The notes: generated by a model from the sequence alone, not told the origin. Shown: positions 16,901 through 24,988, counted from the first letter of the stretch. The stretch is 64,000 nt of DNA from Candidatus Rubrimentiphilum sp. (GCA_035710515.1 DASTDE010000001.1:434001-498000), one strand, 5' to 3'. Numbers and translations: made by a program.

Positions 16901-18940
16901 TTATACCGCAGCTTTCGGAGCAGTCCACTTCCCTGGGACGGGGTCGAAGCGCTCGTGGCGCCAGGAGTATGTTCCCAAACCCTGGGTCGCCGTACGCAAT
17001 TCGGTGATGTACCGCGCAAGTTCGACCTGCGGCACGTAGGCCTCAACTGTATCGTAGCCCGGCTTGTCGGCCGGATTCATTCCGAGAATTTGACCACGTT
17101 TGCCGGTCAGCTGCTGCATGACCGACGACGTGTAGTTCGATGGAACGGTTACCGCGACGTGCACGATCGGCTCGAGCACCACGGGGTTGCATTTGGGCAG
17201 CGCGTCGCGTACGCCCATGCCGGCCGCGGTCTTAAAGGCCTGTTCGCTCGAGTCGACGTCGTGGTACGCGCCATCGAATAAGACGACGTGCACATCCGTG
17301 ACCGGATAGCCGCCCACGCTGCCGTGCATGAGCGCTTCGCGCACGCCTTTTTCAACCGCGCCGAAGAATTGGCGCGGAACGACGCCGCCGACGATCTTCA
17401 CTTCGAAGGTAACGCCGTGGCCGCGGTCTTGGTTCGCAAAGCGCAGCCAGACGTCGCCGAACTGTCCGTGTCCGCCGGTCTGATGCTTGTAGCGCGCGTG
17501 CACCTCAGTACCCGCCGTAATCGTCTCTTGGTACGGGATCATCGGGGGTGCGGTGACCACTTCGACTTTGTACTTGCGCGTAAGGCGCTCGACCGCAATC
17601 GAGACGTGCTGTTCGCCGTTGCCCATCAGCAAGAGTTCGTTCGTGATGGGAGCGCGATCCAAACGCAGCGACGGATCCTCGTCCACGATGCGCGCGAGCA
17701 TCTGCGAGATCTTGGCTTCGTCCATGCGTTCTTTGGGACGGATCGCAACGGCGAAGACCGGCTCGCCGGCTTGCACGCGCGGCAAGAGCACTTTGAAATT
17801 GTTTTCCGTCAGGGTGTCGCCGGTGGCGACGCTTTCCATGCGCGCGATCGCGACGATGCTTCCCGGGCCCGCTTCGGGAACGGCTTCCGCCTTTTTACCT
17901 TGCAACCGATAGAGTCCGCCGGAGCGCACTTTCTCGCTGCCCTTGCTGATGTTCGTCAGCGTCGCATCGGATTTGAGCGTGCCCGAAACGACTCGCACGA
18001 TCGAAAGTTTGCCCGACTGCGGATGGATCGAGGTCTTAAACACTTGTGCGATGACCGGACCGTCGGCTTTTGGTTCGATCGGACGTCCCTCGGCGTCGAG
18101 TACCGGCGCATCGGCCGGCGACGGGAACCATTTTTCCAGCGCACGCACCAGCGCCGAAACGCCGTAGCCGGGAAGTCCGGCCGCAACCAGCACCGGAATG
18201 ATTTGATCGTGCGCGCACTCGACGCAGAGGTCTTTCTCGACCTCTTCGAGCGGCGGCTCGACGCCTTCGAGCAGCTCTTCCATCAAATGGTCGTCGAAGT
18301 CGGCGATCGCTTCCAGTAACTGCACGTGCGCTTGCGCGACGCGATCTTGCATGTCGGGCGGGATCTCGCTGTCCTTTTCGGCGGCTCCGTCATAAGCGAA
18401 CGCCTTGCTCGCCGCCAAGTCCACGTAGCCTTTGAAGTTTTCCGCAGTCCCGATCGGCAGTTGCTCCGCAACTACGTGGCGGCCATAAGCGTTTTGCAGC
18501 GCCTCCAGCGTGCGCGCGAAATCCGAACCGGGGCGGTCCAACTTGTTGACGACGAACAGATGCGGCATCTTGCGCGACTCGATGAAATCAACCAGCGCCT
18601 GCGTCTGCGGGACGCGCAACGGTTCGCCGTCCAGCACGATGACCGCGGCGTCGCAGCCGGAGATCGCCAGTTTCGTTTCTTCGAAGAAATCGATGAAGCC
18701 GGGACAGTCGACGAGCGTCATGTCGATGCCATCGGCCGTGCAGTGCGCGAAACCGACCGTGGTTGACTGCGCGTGACCGATGCACTCCGGCTCGTGGTCG
18801 GTCGTGCTGGTTCCGTCGGTTACGGCTCCCTTGCGGCCGATCGCGCCGCAGTGCGAAAGAATGGCTTCGACCAGCGTAGTTTTGCCGGCGTGGTGGGTTC
18901 CGACGACGGCGATATTACGAACGCGCGAAATGTCCGTCAT
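16901..18940 (-). CDS. Elongation factor G-like translational GTPase
   Basis: A 679-aa EF-G family GTPase, slightly shorter than canonical EF-G (about 700). The P-loop is GTHHAGKTTL, followed by switch II DCPGFIDF and NKLDRPGSD (the NKxD motif). The C-terminal domains IV and V are present (HKQTGGHGQFGDVWLRF-like segment near residue 485, SEQAFKTAAGMGVRDAL). The G1 sequence differs from the AHIDAGKTT of the housekeeping EF-G, which points to a paralogue of the FusA2/EF-G2 kind rather than the main elongation factor. An AAGGAG stands ten bases before the ATG. It lies between the PHP enzyme and the lipoprotein gene in one leftward run. Confidence 0.88.
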   Translation of the reverse strand: MTDISRVRNIAVVGTHHAGKTTLVEAILSHCGAIGRKGAVTDGTSTTDHEPECIGHAQSTTVGFAHCTADGIDMTLVDCPGFIDFFEETKLAISGCDAAVIVLDGEPLRVPQTQALVDFIESRKMPHLFVVNKLDRPGSDFARTLEALQNAYGRHVVAEQLPIGTAENFKGYVDLAASKAFAYDGAAEKDSEIPPDMQDRVAQAHVQLLEAIADFDDHLMEELLEGVEPPLEEVEKDLCVECAHDQIIPVLVAAGLPGYGVSALVRALEKWFPSPADAPVLDAEGRPIEPKADGPVIAQVFKTSIHPQSGKLSIVRVVSGTLKSDATLTNISKGSEKVRSGGLYRLQGKKAEAVPEAGPGSIVAIARMESVATGDTLTENNFKVLLPRVQAGEPVFAVAIRPKERMDEAKISQMLARIVDEDPSLRLDRAPITNELLLMGNGEQHVSIAVERLTRKYKVEVVTAPPMIPYQETITAGTEVHARYKHQTGGHGQFGDVWLRFANQDRGHGVTFEVKIVGGVVPRQFFGAVEKGVREALMHGSVGGYPVTDVHVVLFDGAYHDVDSSEQAFKTAAGMGVRDALPKCNPVVLEPIVHVAVTVPSNYTSSVMQQLTGKRGQILGMNPADKPGYDTVEAYVPQVELARYITELRTATQGLGTYSWRHERFDPVPGKWTAPKAAV

Positions 18941-18961
18941 GGGGAAGGTCTCCTTCGGAGC

Positions 18962-20362
18962 TTAACGTCGTTTACGTGCGGGAGCTTTTTTCTTGCCTTT
19001 GGGCGCCGCTTTTTTTGGCGCCGCTTTCTTGGGAGCAGCAGCTTTCTTCTTGGGAGCGGCCTTCGCAATCTTTGGCGCAGGCTTCTTGGTAACTTTTGCT
19101 TTCTTGATGGGCTTAACGGGTTTCTTTACAGCTTTCTTTTTCGGCACGGCTTTTTTGGCCGGCTTCGGCGGCTTGGCGGCTTTGGCGGCGACGAGTTTGC
19201 GCGGCGGTTTGACGGGGCGTTTTGTTGCGCGGGCCGGCGGGCTGACGCGTTTGCTCGCGGCGGCGGTACGGCGCGGTTTGCGGCGCAGCGCGCGCTCTTC
19301 GGCTTCGTCGCGTTCGGGCAAACCCAATTCGGCGCGGCTATATCCGGTGATGCTGCTGCCGGCCTGAACGCTGGGCTCGCGCGACATGACTTTTTGTAAA
19401 TGCTCTTTGGTGGCGCGGAGCGCAACGCGCGCCAGTCTACCGGCGACCGGAAAGACGAGCTCGTTGATCTTCGCTTCGTCCAGCAATTTGAGGACGATCT
19501 CAAAGCCGGCGCCCTGATCTTTGGGGCTGTGCGCGTCGGAGCCGACTGCAACTCCGACGCCCTTGGCTTTGGCTTTCTTGAGCAGGCGCACGAGCGACTC
19601 GCGGTACTTTTGTTTTTGATCGTGCGGGTGATCGCGGTAGAGGAAGCGCGTGTTGATCTCGATCGCCAGGCCGCGCGCGGCGCATGCGTCCAGCACGCGG
19701 TTCTCATATTGCTCGAGACGCTTCATGTCCGGCCAGTTTCCGAATGTGGCCGGCGCGTAGATGTGCCCGACGATCTGTCCCGGAAGTTTTTCGATGTCGT
19801 CGATCAGCTTCGCAATGTACATCTCCCACGTTTTTTGCGTGCCCACGACCGCGAAGAGATCCTTGAACTCGGGATTGTCAAACGGCCACTGCCAGTCCGG
19901 ACCCTTTTCCGGATGCTCGATCGTCAAGAAGTGTACGGAGCGAATCATGCCGTCGGGGCGCATTGCATCGACGATGTTTTGGGCGTCGGGTCTGGCGCGC
20001 GGATCGTTGTCGATCTCGGCGCCGATCGAAAAGCGCATCCCGCGGCGCAAGCCTTCGGAGACTGTGGCGGCGTGCGCGACGTCAACGCCGGCGGTCTCGG
20101 CTGCGCCGTACAGATCGCCCGCTTCAGCGAGCTTGAGCGCGCGCCTGACGGTGTTTACGGCGCCGGGATCTTCGAACGTCAGATAGTTGATATGGTCGGA
20201 GACCATCATGAAGCGCGGTGAGCCGCGCTGGCACGCATGATAGAACCACAAGAAGAGCATGCGTGCGGAGTACGCGATGGGACGCTCCTCGGCGAATGGT
20301 TTGTGCTCGCCTTTGGCGTGCCCGTGGACGTCGGGGATGGCGGCGGTACGTGGGTCGCTCAG
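18962..20362 (-). CDS. PHP-domain phosphoesterase with a C-terminal histone-H1-like Lys/Ala/Pro tail
   Basis: Polymerase/histidinol-phosphatase (PHP) metallo-phosphoesterase, about 466 aa. Metal-ligand motifs: DVHGHAKGEH near the N-terminus, MVSDHINYL, GAEIDND, GHIYAP, and AVGSDAHSP. The first of these lies upstream of the first ATG (20260), so the true start must be earlier. The only suitable one is a CTG at 20360-20362, six bases after a perfect AAGGAG that overlaps the pcp stop. After about residue 355 the protein turns into a roughly 107-residue basic tail rich in KKA, APKK and PKP repeats and ending ARKRR, like histone H1 or AlgP tails. Substrate unknown; the tail suggests binding to nucleic acid or the nucleoid. 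Confidence 0.85.
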   Translation of the reverse strand: MSDPRTAAIPDVHGHAKGEHKPFAEERPIAYSARMLFLWFYHACQRGSPRFMMVSDHINYLTFEDPGAVNTVRRALKLAEAGDLYGAAETAGVDVAHAATVSEGLRRGMRFSIGAEIDNDPRARPDAQNIVDAMRPDGMIRSVHFLTIEHPEKGPDWQWPFDNPEFKDLFAVVGTQKTWEMYIAKLIDDIEKLPGQIVGHIYAPATFGNWPDMKRLEQYENRVLDACAARGLAIEINTRFLYRDHPHDQKQKYRESLVRLLKKAKAKGVGVAVGSDAHSPKDQGAGFEIVLKLLDEAKINELVFPVAGRLARVALRATKEHLQKVMSREPSVQAGSSITGYSRAELGLPERDEAEERALRRKPRRTAAASKRVSPPARATKRPVKPPRKLVAAKAAKPPKPAKKAVPKKKAVKKPVKPIKKAKVTKKPAPKIAKAAPKKKAAAPKKAAPKKAAPKGKKKAPARKRR

Positions 20363-20372
20363 ATGCTGCTCC

Positions 20373-21038
20373 TTAGACTCCGGCCGCCGCAGCTTGCCTG
20401 CCGGCGTTGCGCCTTTCGATCCATGGGACCGTTGCGGCGATCGCCAGTTCGACGGCGTGTTTCATCAATTCCAGGGACATCGATGGGCTATTTCCCGCTC
20501 CGGCCTCAATGGCTTGCTCCGGCAGATAGGGCAGGTGAATAAAGCCCGCCGTCACCGGGGGAGAAACCGACTCGGCGATGCCCAGCGCTTCATACAAGGT
20601 TTGGTTGCACAAGAATGTTCCGGCTGAGTTCGACACATAACCGGGGACGCCGTTGCGCTGCCAGGCGTCGACGATTTCGGCAATCGGCATGGGCGAGAGC
20701 CGCGCATCGGGGCCACCGCGCAGGATCGGTTCGTTCTTGCGGACGACGCCGGCGTTGTCGGGATGCTCGAAGTCGAGCATATTGACCGCCACGCGCTCCA
20801 GCGAGACCGCGGTCTGGCCCGGCGCCAGACCCGTACAGAGGACCAAGTCCGGGTGCTCTTCGTCGATCGCTTGCTGCAGACGCTCGGGGACGCCCGAGGT
20901 TTCGACCGGAAAGATCCGTACGACGACGCGACGCCCCGCGATGAGGCGCCCTTCGAGACTGCGTGCGACGAGTTCGCTCGGGTTGACGTCCCTGCCGCCG
21001 AACGCTTCGAACCCCGTTACCAGAACCGGATTAGACAC
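20373..21038 (-). CDS. pcp: Pyrrolidone-carboxylate peptidase (pyroglutamyl-peptidase I)
   Basis: Cytosolic cysteine peptidase (C15) that removes N-terminal pyroglutamate. Length 221 aa is normal. VLVTGFEAFGGRDVNPS at the N-terminus, the catalytic Glu in AVSLERVAVN, catalytic Cys in VSNSAGTFLCNQTLYE near residue 141, and catalytic His in GFIHLPYLP are all present. It is the first gene of the leftward run that continues with the PHP enzyme. A strong terminator of the preceding unit lies just upstream at 21056-21083. Confidence 0.94.
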   Translation of the reverse strand: MSNPVLVTGFEAFGGRDVNPSELVARSLEGRLIAGRRVVVRIFPVETSGVPERLQQAIDEEHPDLVLCTGLAPGQTAVSLERVAVNMLDFEHPDNAGVVRKNEPILRGGPDARLSPMPIAEIVDAWQRNGVPGYVSNSAGTFLCNQTLYEALGIAESVSPPVTAGFIHLPYLPEQAIEAGAGNSPSMSLELMKHAVELAIAATVPWIERRNAGRQAAAAGV

Positions 21039-21055
21039 CGTTAAAAAGGTTAGGT

Positions 21056-21083
21056 GAAAAAAAGCCGGCTCCTTGAGCCGGCT
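21056..21083 (-). terminator. Rho-independent terminator of the sigma factor/alkyltransferase operon
   Basis: Perfect nine-base-pair stem AGCCGGCTC-CTT-GAGCCGGCT (21063-21083). On the minus strand it is followed by a run of seven T (A run at 21057-21063 on plus), a classical intrinsic terminator. It closes transcripts coming leftward from the gene ending at 21252. Confidence 0.9.
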
Positions 21084-21251
21084 GGATTAGTGGCATGTGA
21101 TTGCCGCCTTACGGGGCGGCACCTCCGTTCATCGTAACTTTAGAAAACCTATTACAATCGATGCTTACGATGACCACCTCCTCCGTCCGGCTGTTAGCCC
21201 TCGCTGGTCTGTAATCTGAGGGAACTTGCGGACTAATTTGCTGATCGACGT

Positions 21252-21989
21252 TCAGCGCTGCGGGCGATAGCCCTCCATCGTGAGCAAGCGCGCCTTCATC
21301 TCGATCCCGTAGCCGTAATTGTGCAGCGCGCCGGTCGAGTCCACGACGCGATGGCAGGGGAAGAAGAGCGGCAGCGGATTGCGCGCCATAACCTGGCCGA
21401 CCGCGCGCGCAGCCTTCGGCCGCCCAATCGCTTGCGCAACCCAAGCGTAGGAACGAACCTGTCCGGGCGGGATGCTGTAGGCAGCTTTGAGCGCTTCTTG
21501 CTCGAAGGGCGTCAGATCGCTGATGTCCATCTTGTCTTCGTCCACGTGCCACGTCTTGAAGTAATCGTCAAAAATCTTCCGCAGCCAGTCCGGCGTCTGC
21601 CCCTGATCGACGTGGCGGTGCAGCCGGCGCTCGATCTGCTCGCGCACTTTTTCGGGACCTTCGCCTCGATCGAGGCCGATGAAGGCGATGCGCGTCCCTT
21701 TGTAGCCGACGTAGACGCGGCCGATGCGCGTGTTCACCCAGGTCAGCATGATTGGATCGCTGCGGTACTTGTTTTGCAGCGTCGCGATGTGTTCGATTAC
21801 GCGCTTCGCTAGATTGCACGAGGGCTCGGGTTGGGGCAGACAGGAGAGGCAGTACGCGACGCCTTCGTATTGTTCGTAGAGGTCTTGGCATCGCTGGCAA
21901 GCGCGCAGATGATCGTGGACGGCGGCGCGCATCGGTGGCATACCCTCACGGATATCGTCCCACAGCGCTTCAACTTCACGACATCGCAT
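21252..21989 (-). CDS. Anti-sigma zinc finger (zf-HC2) fused to O6-alkylguanine-DNA alkyltransferase
   Basis: A 245-aa two-domain protein. Residues 1-40 form an anti-sigma ZAS/zf-HC2 motif: Cys3, His27, Cys31, Cys34 (HLRACQRC). From about residue 72 it is a complete alkyltransferase: the N-terminal ribonuclease-like domain (MLTWVNTRIGRVYVGYKG), the helix-turn-helix with IPPGQVRSYAWVAQAIG and RAVGQVMARN, and the acceptor Cys212 in FFPCHRVV. No membrane segment. The start ATG 21989 lies nine bases after AAGGAG and overlaps the sigma gene by 14 bases, as is usual for sigma/anti-sigma pairs. Inference: transfer of an alkyl group to the protein could relieve or trigger inhibition of the sigma factor, an Ada-like sensor built on an anti-sigma factor. 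Confidence 0.9.
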   Translation of the reverse strand: MRCREVEALWDDIREGMPPMRAAVHDHLRACQRCQDLYEQYEGVAYCLSCLPQPEPSCNLAKRVIEHIATLQNKYRSDPIMLTWVNTRIGRVYVGYKGTRIAFIGLDRGEGPEKVREQIERRLHRHVDQGQTPDWLRKIFDDYFKTWHVDEDKMDISDLTPFEQEALKAAYSIPPGQVRSYAWVAQAIGRPKAARAVGQVMARNPLPLFFPCHRVVDSTGALHNYGYGIEMKARLLTMEGYRPQR

Positions 21990-22632
21990 GGACAGTGTCT
22001 CCTTCCGGCACGGCTCTGCCGATTTGCGGGCCGAGGATACGCCGAAGAATGCGCACGGCACGATGCACGTGCGATTTCACGGTTCCAATCGGCTGGTTGA
22101 GGATTTCGGCGATCTCCGGATGGCTGCGGCCTTCGATGAACCGCAGCGTGGCCGCGGCGCGCAGGTGCATCGGGAGCTGGAGGAGCGCTCGCTCGACCAG
22201 CGCCATGTCGGCGTTTCGCTCGAGGATGTTCTCAGGTTGGGCCGGCCCGTCGTGGCGCGACCCGCGCAGCAGCGCGTCGGGGTCGGCCAGCGCGTCGAGC
22301 GCGACGTTGGTTGGCCGCTTTCCGCGTAGCCGGTTGCGAGTGACGTTGAGGGTAATCGTGTACAGCCAGGGCTGCAGGCGCAGCTCGGCGCGCTGTTCGG
22401 GCGACATCTTCGCGAGGGCGCGGTACGCTCGGACGAACGCGTCTTGCACGATCTCTTCGGCGTCTTCGCGATTGCCCGTCATGCGCAAGGCGAAGCCGTA
22501 GAGCCGGCGCTCGTATTCGTCAACGATGGTGTCGAAACGGTCGGTGCCCGGGGCGCCGACGCGCTTGATCGCCTTTTTCTGTGCCGGAGGCGGCACGTAG
22601 TACTCCCTCAGGAGCGGGGCGAGAGCGCTCAT
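21976..22632 (-). CDS. ECF (extracytoplasmic function) RNA polymerase sigma factor
   Basis: A 218-aa sigma-70 family group 4 factor. Region 2 is FDTIVDEYERRLYGFALRM followed by DAEEIVQDAFVRAYRAL (residues about 30-80); region 4 is ALLQLPMHLRAAATLRFIEG followed by IAEILNQPIGTVKSHVHRA near residues 150-200. A 35-residue N-terminal extension with PPPAQKKAIKR precedes region 2. It overlaps the zinc-finger/alkyltransferase gene, which is its presumed regulator. A gene of unknown function diverges 150 bases upstream. I did not find a convincing ECF promoter in that gap. Confidence 0.93.
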   Translation of the reverse strand: MSALAPLLREYYVPPPAQKKAIKRVGAPGTDRFDTIVDEYERRLYGFALRMTGNREDAEEIVQDAFVRAYRALAKMSPEQRAELRLQPWLYTITLNVTRNRLRGKRPTNVALDALADPDALLRGSRHDGPAQPENILERNADMALVERALLQLPMHLRAAATLRFIEGRSHPEIAEILNQPIGTVKSHVHRAVRILRRILGPQIGRAVPEGDTVHAMS

Positions 22633-22782
22633 ATACGCGTCCCAACACCGCGGCCTGCCGCGAAGGTTTCACATAGGGCTGGGCGAACCCGTCCGCCATG
22701 GCGCCTCAAGCGTTCATAGAGAAAACTTAACCGTTCGTCGCGTGTCGCGGCGAGCGGTTTTTGCTTGTTGGGGGAGAGATTG

Positions 22783-23172
22783 ATGGAAGCGATCGAGCCA
22801 CGGGAAGTTTCATTCGATGCATATACGATGTGCAGTTTCCTCCCGGCGCTCGACTCCTCGCGAGCCGTACCTTTGGTCCTGATCGGCTACCGAAAAAACG
22901 AAGACCCGTGGTTCGTGTGGCTCGTCCCCAAAGAAGGCGTGAGCTGCCAAGGCCTCACCGACGATCCGTACTACGCGAAAGTCTTGCGCGACCCGTGCGG
23001 ATACATCGTCAAGAAGCTCAACAAATATATTGAAGAGACCGGCTCCGTTAAACGCGGAATCGAGATGCTCATCGACTGTCACCAAAACCATCTAGCGTTC
23101 ACGCCGCTCGTGCACATGCGCGAAGTGCCGTTTACGCACCCGATGACAGTGGAGTTGCTAGCGGCCGTCTAA
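22783..23172 (+). CDS. Hypothetical protein, 129 aa, divergent from the ECF sigma gene
   Basis: Unrecognised soluble protein, no signal peptide or membrane segment. It has MEAIEPREVSFDAYTMCS at its N-terminus, an alternating strand pattern (AVPLVLIGYRK, WFVWLVPKEG), and three cysteines, with DPCGYIVKKLNKYIEE and LIDCHQNHL in the second half. The start is ATG 22783, about seven bases after a GGGGGAGAG ribosome-binding site. Its position next to the sigma/alkyltransferase pair makes it a possible member of that regulon, but nothing in the protein says so. Confidence 0.7.
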   Translation: MEAIEPREVSFDAYTMCSFLPALDSSRAVPLVLIGYRKNEDPWFVWLVPKEGVSCQGLTDDPYYAKVLRDPCGYIVKKLNKYIEETGSVKRGIEMLIDCHQNHLAFTPLVHMREVPFTHPMTVELLAAV

Positions 23173-23194
23173 GTTCGCGCTTTCGTTTGAAGTA

Positions 23195-23246
23195 GTGTCA
23201 TCCTGAGCGTAGCATTTCGCCTTGGCGAAATGCGAAGTCGAAGGGC
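23195..23246 (-). repeat. Dispersed intergenic element with hairpin core, copy C (reverse orientation)
   Basis: GTGTCATCCTGAGC flank, a perfect ten-base-pair hairpin GCATTTCGCC-TT-GGCGAAATGC (23212-23233), and flank GTCGAAGGGC. It is the reverse complement of the layout at 6741-6787, with a wholly different hairpin core. Confidence 0.75.
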
Positions 23247-23332
23247 GGTCGAGCGTAGTCGAGACCCGCAGGGCAGCGTGGTTGCCAGTTGCGCCGCCGT
23301 CACGAAGCCTTCCGAGAGGGCGCTTGGATTTC

Positions 23333-23932
23333 ATGCAACTAAGAATCGCCAGTTTAGCCCTCACGTTGGCATTTTCTATAGGAGCAGCGGCATCAGCCAA
23401 GTGCGGTTCGGGTCTGCCGCCGGATTATAGGGACATTCAGGCGGTGATGTTTAATCAAAATGGCTGCGGCAGCACGCTCCATCCGTTGCGACGCAACGCC
23501 ATGACCGTTTCAAGATTCGATTGCTCGTCATTCTACGCGGTTGTTTGGGAGCTTTCGGGCCCAAACGGCAAGCAGATGCAACTTCTGAATGACTACGTAC
23601 AATATGACTTGGACGGTCAGATTGGAACGTATAAAATCGAGGTCTCACTCTCAAGCGTCCAGGAACTTCTGCGCAAGGATCGGTTTTTTGGTGTCGCGCC
23701 GATGGATCTAATGCCCACGGATTCGTCCCAAGCCGTTATTTCTGTAAAACGTTGCGCGGTTGTAACCAGAGTAATGATTTACAACACCAATCTGCCTGAC
23801 CTAATTGACCCGGCAGCAGCAAAGCTATTTCAGGATCTCCGTAGAATGATTGAAAAGGCGCCAAAACGGTTTGTTTCTCGAACTCCAAGACCGTTCATGC
23901 AGAAATTGCTTTTCGATCCACTGCCCATTTAG
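23333..23932 (+). CDS. Hypothetical exported protein, 199 aa
   Basis: Signal peptide at residues 1-22 (LRIASLALTLAFSIGAAASA) followed by KCGSGLPPDYRD. Four or more cysteines after cleavage (KCGSG, NGCGS, FDCSS, KRCAV) suggest disulfide bonds in the periplasm. No domain recognised. The longer upstream frame runs into a dispersed repeat and is not used. Not clearly related to the four-cysteine TonB-like family. Confidence 0.65.
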   Translation: MQLRIASLALTLAFSIGAAASAKCGSGLPPDYRDIQAVMFNQNGCGSTLHPLRRNAMTVSRFDCSSFYAVVWELSGPNGKQMQLLNDYVQYDLDGQIGTYKIEVSLSSVQELLRKDRFFGVAPMDLMPTDSSQAVISVKRCAVVTRVMIYNTNLPDLIDPAAAKLFQDLRRMIEKAPKRFVSRTPRPFMQKLLFDPLPI

Positions 23933-24032
23933 GAGTTCGATTGGCGGGGCCCCAGTGAAACTTGGCGGTCCTGCTTCTCGCGCGGACCTCGTCACGCGCG
24001 CCTACAGCGCGCTGCTCGGTCGTGGTTCGACA

Positions 24033-24089
24033 GGCTCACCATGACACATTGGGCTCACCATGACACATTGGGCTCGCCACGACACATTG
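24033..24089 (+). repeat. Tandem array of a 19-bp unit, three copies plus a degenerate fourth
   Basis: GGCTCACCATGACACATTG repeated at 24033, 24052 and, with two changes, at 24071; a degenerate copy follows to about 24106. Reverse-complemented, the unit shares GTGTCATGGTGAGC with the 21-bp array at 6598. It is preceded by CGTGGTTCGACA, also as at 6681-6692 in reverse. The 199-bp gap 23933-24131 holds nothing else recognisable. Confidence 0.85.
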
Positions 24090-24131
24090 GAGCGCGCCAT
24101 GACGCCTAAATGCCGCACACGCGCACGAGTG

Positions 24132-24905
24132 TTAGTGGGAGTCGGCTTCGGTCGACGAAGGTAGCGGCTCGGCTTTGATCGAGCGCTCGTAGGTGATCGT
24201 TACCGGCGAGCGTCGGCCCCCGGTTTGCAGCGTTCCGGAAATTGTAAGCGTTTCTTGCAAAGCGAGGAGAATGGGCGCGCCTTGCAACGCGTAGTAGGCT
24301 GTGCCGCGCATGCGCATGGTTCCGCGCATAGTCATCGCAGTGCGATCGGGCAGCGGGCCCGACATCGGTCCGGTTGCGTCAAAGTTAACTGCCAGTGCTG
24401 GCTGGGCGGCGACCAGACTGTTGCCGCCGCGCTGCAGGTAGCCGTGTAACGTGCCACCCATAACGGGTGCCGGAAATTCGAAGGGCACGCGGCCGTTTAG
24501 CCGCGTCAGGTCGCGCAAGGTTTGCTGGTCTAACTCGATCGCGAAGGGCTGATTTAGGACGGTCAGATAGTCCGGATCCCCGTTGCTGAGATCTTGCAAC
24601 TCGCCTTGCGGCGTCATGATCTGGGCGAACGTTGCGTGTACCGGAACGCTCCCGCTCTCGTCGACGCGGACGTACTTGGCATCGGCCTTGAACTGCGTCC
24701 GGCTCCCTGCGCGTCTAACCGTCAGCTGCTGCGTGCCGATATAGGAGATGTGGGTCTGAAGGTCCGCGGAGCCAATCCGGTAGCGGTCGTTTCCGGTGAC
24801 CGCGTAGCGCTGATCTGCGTTGGCCGGCAGAGCAATCACGAGCGCCACTGCCAGGCCGAGACCGACGCTGCGGTAGTGACGGGTGATGGGCGAACTCGCT
24901 TTCAT
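24132..24905 (-). CDS. Hypothetical exported protein, 257 aa
   Basis: Signal peptide near residues 12-30 (VGLGLAVALVIALPANA) and a mature part rich in beta strands: YAVTGNDRYRIG, THISYIGTQQLTV, TAMTMRGTMRMRGTAYY, LTISGTLQTGG. No cysteine. It looks like an all-beta periplasmic or surface protein; no family recognised. It diverges from the GH125 gene across an 83-base gap with a palindromic sequence, so the two may be co-regulated. Confidence 0.65.
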   Translation of the reverse strand: MKASSPITRHYRSVGLGLAVALVIALPANADQRYAVTGNDRYRIGSADLQTHISYIGTQQLTVRRAGSRTQFKADAKYVRVDESGSVPVHATFAQIMTPQGELQDLSNGDPDYLTVLNQPFAIELDQQTLRDLTRLNGRVPFEFPAPVMGGTLHGYLQRGGNSLVAAQPALAVNFDATGPMSGPLPDRTAMTMRGTMRMRGTAYYALQGAPILLALQETLTISGTLQTGGRRSPVTITYERSIKAEPLPSSTEADSH

Positions 24906-24955
24906 GGTCGTTCTAGGGAGTTTGGGGCAATTCGCTGAACTTATTATGCCAATAA

Positions 24956-24976
24956 AGACGTGAAATTAAAACGTCT
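24956..24976. promoter_or_regulatory. Inverted repeat AGACGT-N9-ACGTCT, possible operator
   Basis: Perfect six-base arms (24956-24961 and 24971-24976) separated by nine AT-rich bases, just upstream of the GH125 start and within the divergent gap. A dimeric regulator site is plausible; chance occurrence cannot be excluded. Confidence 0.35.
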
Positions 24977-24988
24977 GAAGGTGGGTTT

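Noticed and set aside
22633-22782. ECF-type autoregulatory promoter in the gap upstream of the sigma gene
   Set aside because: GAAAC- and CGTA-like elements occur on the minus strand but with spacing far too long, so I do not claim a site.
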